The notes below the pieces were generated by a model. That model was not told the origin of the DNA, searched no databases, and saw only the letters and a program-made list of their open reading frames with translations. Both the position numbers and the translations under genes were made by a program. A stretch of 8,956 nt of DNA, from NCBI GenBank assembly GCA_024400895.1, contig JAKSMA010000088.1:1-8956 (forward strand), given 5' to 3'. The first letter of the stretch is position 1; each line of letters begins with the position of its first letter. The stretch is from Muribaculaceae bacterium. GTDB taxonomy: Bacteria; Bacteroidota; Bacteroidia; Bacteroidales; Muribaculaceae. Shown here in pieces: positions 7,398 through 8,956 of the stretch.

Positions 7398-8499
7398 TAA
7401 ACATTTTCTCGTGAGCGGCGGTGGAACCGGCGGTCACATATTCCCGGCTCTATCAATAGCCAACGAAATTCGCCGCAGATTCCCTGAGGCTAAAATTCTC
7501 TTTGTGGGTGCAGAAGGACGCATGGAAATGGAACGCGTGCCTGCTGCCGGCTACGAAATCAAGGGACTCCCAGTGTGTGGTTTCGACCGCAAGCACTTGC
7601 TGCGCAACATCAAAGTGCTCTTCAAACTCTGGAAAAGCATTCGCATGGCAAAGAATATCCTCAAGGAGTTCAAGCCCGATATCGCTATCGGCGTGGGTGG
7701 CTACGCCAGCGGCCCAATGCTGAAAGCCGCCCAAAAGAAAGGCATCCCCACCCTGCTCCAGGAACAAAACTCCTATGCAGGCGTGACCAACAAACTCCTC
7801 GCCAAGGGCGCTAAGCGCATCTGCGTGGCCTACGAGGGCATGGAGCGCTTCTTCCCCGAAGAGAAAATCGTGCTCACAGGCAACCCTGTGCGCCGCAATT
7901 TGCTTGAATGCGAAGCTTCGCAAGAAGAGGCACGCAAGGCCATGGGCATCGACCCAGAAAAAGCCACTATCCTCATCATTGGCGGCAGCCTTGGCGCTCG
8001 CACCGTGAACGAGAGCATCATCGGTGGCCTCGAAAAGATTGGCGCCGTGGCAGAAGACGTGCAGGTGGTTTGGCAAACTGGTAAGTTCTACGACCAGCAA
8101 TGCAAGGAAGCACTCGAAAAATCGGGCGTAAAGAATGTGATTCAAATGCCATTCATCAGCAATATGGATATGGCATATCGCGCTGCCGACCTCGTGATTT
8201 CGCGCGCAGGCGCCAGCAGTATTAGCGAATTGCAGTTGCTCGGCAAACCTTCAATCCTGGTGCCTTCGCCCAATGTGGCAGAAGACCACCAAACCAAGAA
8301 TGCGCTCGCCCTTGCCAACCGCGACGCTGCCATCATGGTGACCGATGCCGATGCCCGCGAGCAGCTCGTCGGCACCATGCTTGCCACCGTCAACGACCCA
8401 GAAAAGCTCTCCTCGCTGAGCAGCAATGTGGAATGTATGGCTCTGCTCAACTCTGCCGAGCACATCGTCGATGAAGTGATGGCTATCGTTGGTGAATAA
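7384..8499 (+). CDS. murG: UDP-GlcNAc:undecaprenyl-PP-MurNAc-pentapeptide GlcNAc transferase MurG
   Basis: Peripheral membrane glycosyltransferase (GT-B fold, family GT28) that adds GlcNAc to lipid I to form lipid II at the inner membrane face. The protein has 371 residues, a normal length. The N-terminal lipid I-binding domain carries GGGTGGHIFPA (12-22), the second glycine loop GVGGYASGP (103-111) and QEQNSYAGVTNK (126-137). The C-terminal UDP-GlcNAc-binding domain has GGSLGA (200-205), ISRAGASSISEL (272-283) and EDHQTKNA (300-307). All expected donor and acceptor site motifs are intact. The ATG at 7384 lies inside the end of ftsW and is the right start, since the first glycine loop begins only eleven residues later. 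murC follows after 30 bases that include a run of six T (8501-8506) without a preceding hairpin. Confidence 0.98.
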   Translation: MSGNSKHFLVSGGGTGGHIFPALSIANEIRRRFPEAKILFVGAEGRMEMERVPAAGYEIKGLPVCGFDRKHLLRNIKVLFKLWKSIRMAKNILKEFKPDIAIGVGGYASGPMLKAAQKKGIPTLLQEQNSYAGVTNKLLAKGAKRICVAYEGMERFFPEEKIVLTGNPVRRNLLECEASQEEARKAMGIDPEKATILIIGGSLGARTVNESIIGGLEKIGAVAEDVQVVWQTGKFYDQQCKEALEKSGVKNVIQMPFISNMDMAYRAADLVISRAGASSISELQLLGKPSILVPSPNVAEDHQTKNALALANRDAAIMVTDADAREQLVGTMLATVNDPEKLSSLSSNVECMALLNSAEHIVDEVMAIVGE

Positions 8500-8529
8500 C
8501 TTTTTTATGACAGAACTATAATACAAGAA

Positions 8530-8956
8530 ATGAAAGATTTTGAATCGATATATTTTGTAGGCGCAGGCGGTATCGGTATGGCAGCCCTCGAACGCTACTT
8601 CCTTGCAGAAGGCAAGAAGGTGGCAGGCTACGACCGCACCCCAAGCGACCTCACACGTGCACTTGAAGCAGAGGGCGTGGAAATCGCTTTCGACGAAAAC
8701 CCAGAACTCATCCCTGCCTACTGTCGCGACAAGGAAAAAACGCTCGTGGTCTACACCCCTGCCATTCCTGAAGCTCACGCAGGTCTCTCATGGTTCCGCA
8801 ACGAAGGATTTGAAGTGGTGAAGCGCGCAAAAGTGCTCGGACTCGTCCCAGAAAACAGCAAAGGCCTCTGCTTTGCCGGAACACACGGCGACACCCCCCC
8901 ACCGAGCATGGCAGCCCACCTCCTTGAGGTGTCGGGCATCGGCAGCAACGCCTTCG
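8530..8956 (+). CDS. murC: UDP-N-acetylmuramate:L-alanine ligase MurC (3' partial)
   Basis: ATP-dependent cytoplasmic ligase that attaches L-alanine to UDP-MurNAc, the first step of the stem peptide. Only the first 142 residues are in the window, roughly a third of a normal MurC. The N-terminal nucleotide-binding domain begins with YFVGAGGIGMAAL (8-20), the diagnostic MurC glycine motif, and continues with VVYTPAIP (73-80). The junction to the ATPase domain reads CFAGTHG (114-120), as expected. The next residues, where the family has KTTTT, read DTPPP (121-125), removing the P-loop lysine; normal family-like sequence then resumes (SMAAHLL, then SNAF). I take this as probable base-call error rather than a dead gene, because murC is essential. 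The ATG at 8530 is chosen because the earlier ATG at 8507 meets a stop after four codons. Confidence 0.95.
   Translation, partial: MKDFESIYFVGAGGIGMAALERYFLAEGKKVAGYDRTPSDLTRALEAEGVEIAFDENPELIPAYCRDKEKTLVVYTPAIPEAHAGLSWFRNEGFEVVKRAKVLGLVPENSKGLCFAGTHGDTPPPSMAAHLLEVSGIGSNAF
8890..8904 (+). other. Abnormal MurC P-loop codons, probable sequence error
   Basis: These five codons (GAC ACC CCC CCA CCG) encode DTPPP directly after AGTHG, where MurC enzymes carry KTTTT. Length is conserved, so only substitutions are involved. Each Thr-to-Pro change needs a single A-to-C change in the first codon position. The stretch contains a run of eight C. The equivalent P-loops of MurE and MurD in this same window are normal, which makes a clade-wide loss unlikely. 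Confidence 0.65.

Noticed and set aside
8500..8529. Run of six T after murG as a possible terminator
   Set aside because: No inverted repeat precedes the T run, and murC, a gene of the same pathway on the same strand, starts 30 bases after murG.
1..8956. A new biological system, mobile element or horizontally acquired island
   Set aside because: All seven genes are core cell-wall and division genes in the expected order, with tight spacing, similar coding style and no accessory genes, repeats or tRNA ends.

Overview
The window is a stretch of a division and cell-wall (dcw) cluster. It holds seven genes on the plus strand, in the order ftsI (5' end cut off), murE, mraY, murD, ftsW, murG, murC (3' end cut off). 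The organism is most likely a member of the Bacteroidota, probably order Bacteroidales. The reasons are: murE is followed directly by mraY with no murF between them; FtsI carries a C-terminal PASTA domain although the setting is Gram-negative; MraY is about 420 residues long with an extra periplasmic loop; FtsW ends its core with the phrase SGQPLPLISKGGSS; and the short gene spacers are A-rich with no clear Shine-Dalgarno sequence. The genus cannot be told from this sequence alone.

Layout: FtsI occupies 2-1825, MurE 1850-3313, MraY 3333-4592, MurD 4616-5968, FtsW 6006-7397, MurG 7384-8499 and MurC from 8530 to the window end. Spacers are 19 to 37 bases, and ftsW and murG overlap by 14 bases. 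There is no gap above 300 bases. I see no RNA gene, mobile element, CRISPR array, internal promoter or terminator. The arrangement looks like part of one long transcript that begins upstream and continues downstream.

How the genes work together: MurC, MurD and MurE add L-Ala, D-Glu and (judging from the DNPR motif) meso-diaminopimelate to UDP-MurNAc in the cytoplasm. MraY moves the phospho-MurNAc-pentapeptide to undecaprenyl phosphate, and MurG adds GlcNAc to make lipid II. FtsW polymerises lipid II at the septum and FtsI crosslinks the new strands. MurF, which completes the pentapeptide, is not in this window.

This is an ordinary core region and I found no new biological system in it. The points most worth checking are sequence quality at both ends (including a MurC P-loop that reads as non-functional), a possible missing segment in the N-terminal module of FtsI, and extra periplasmic loops in MraY and FtsW.
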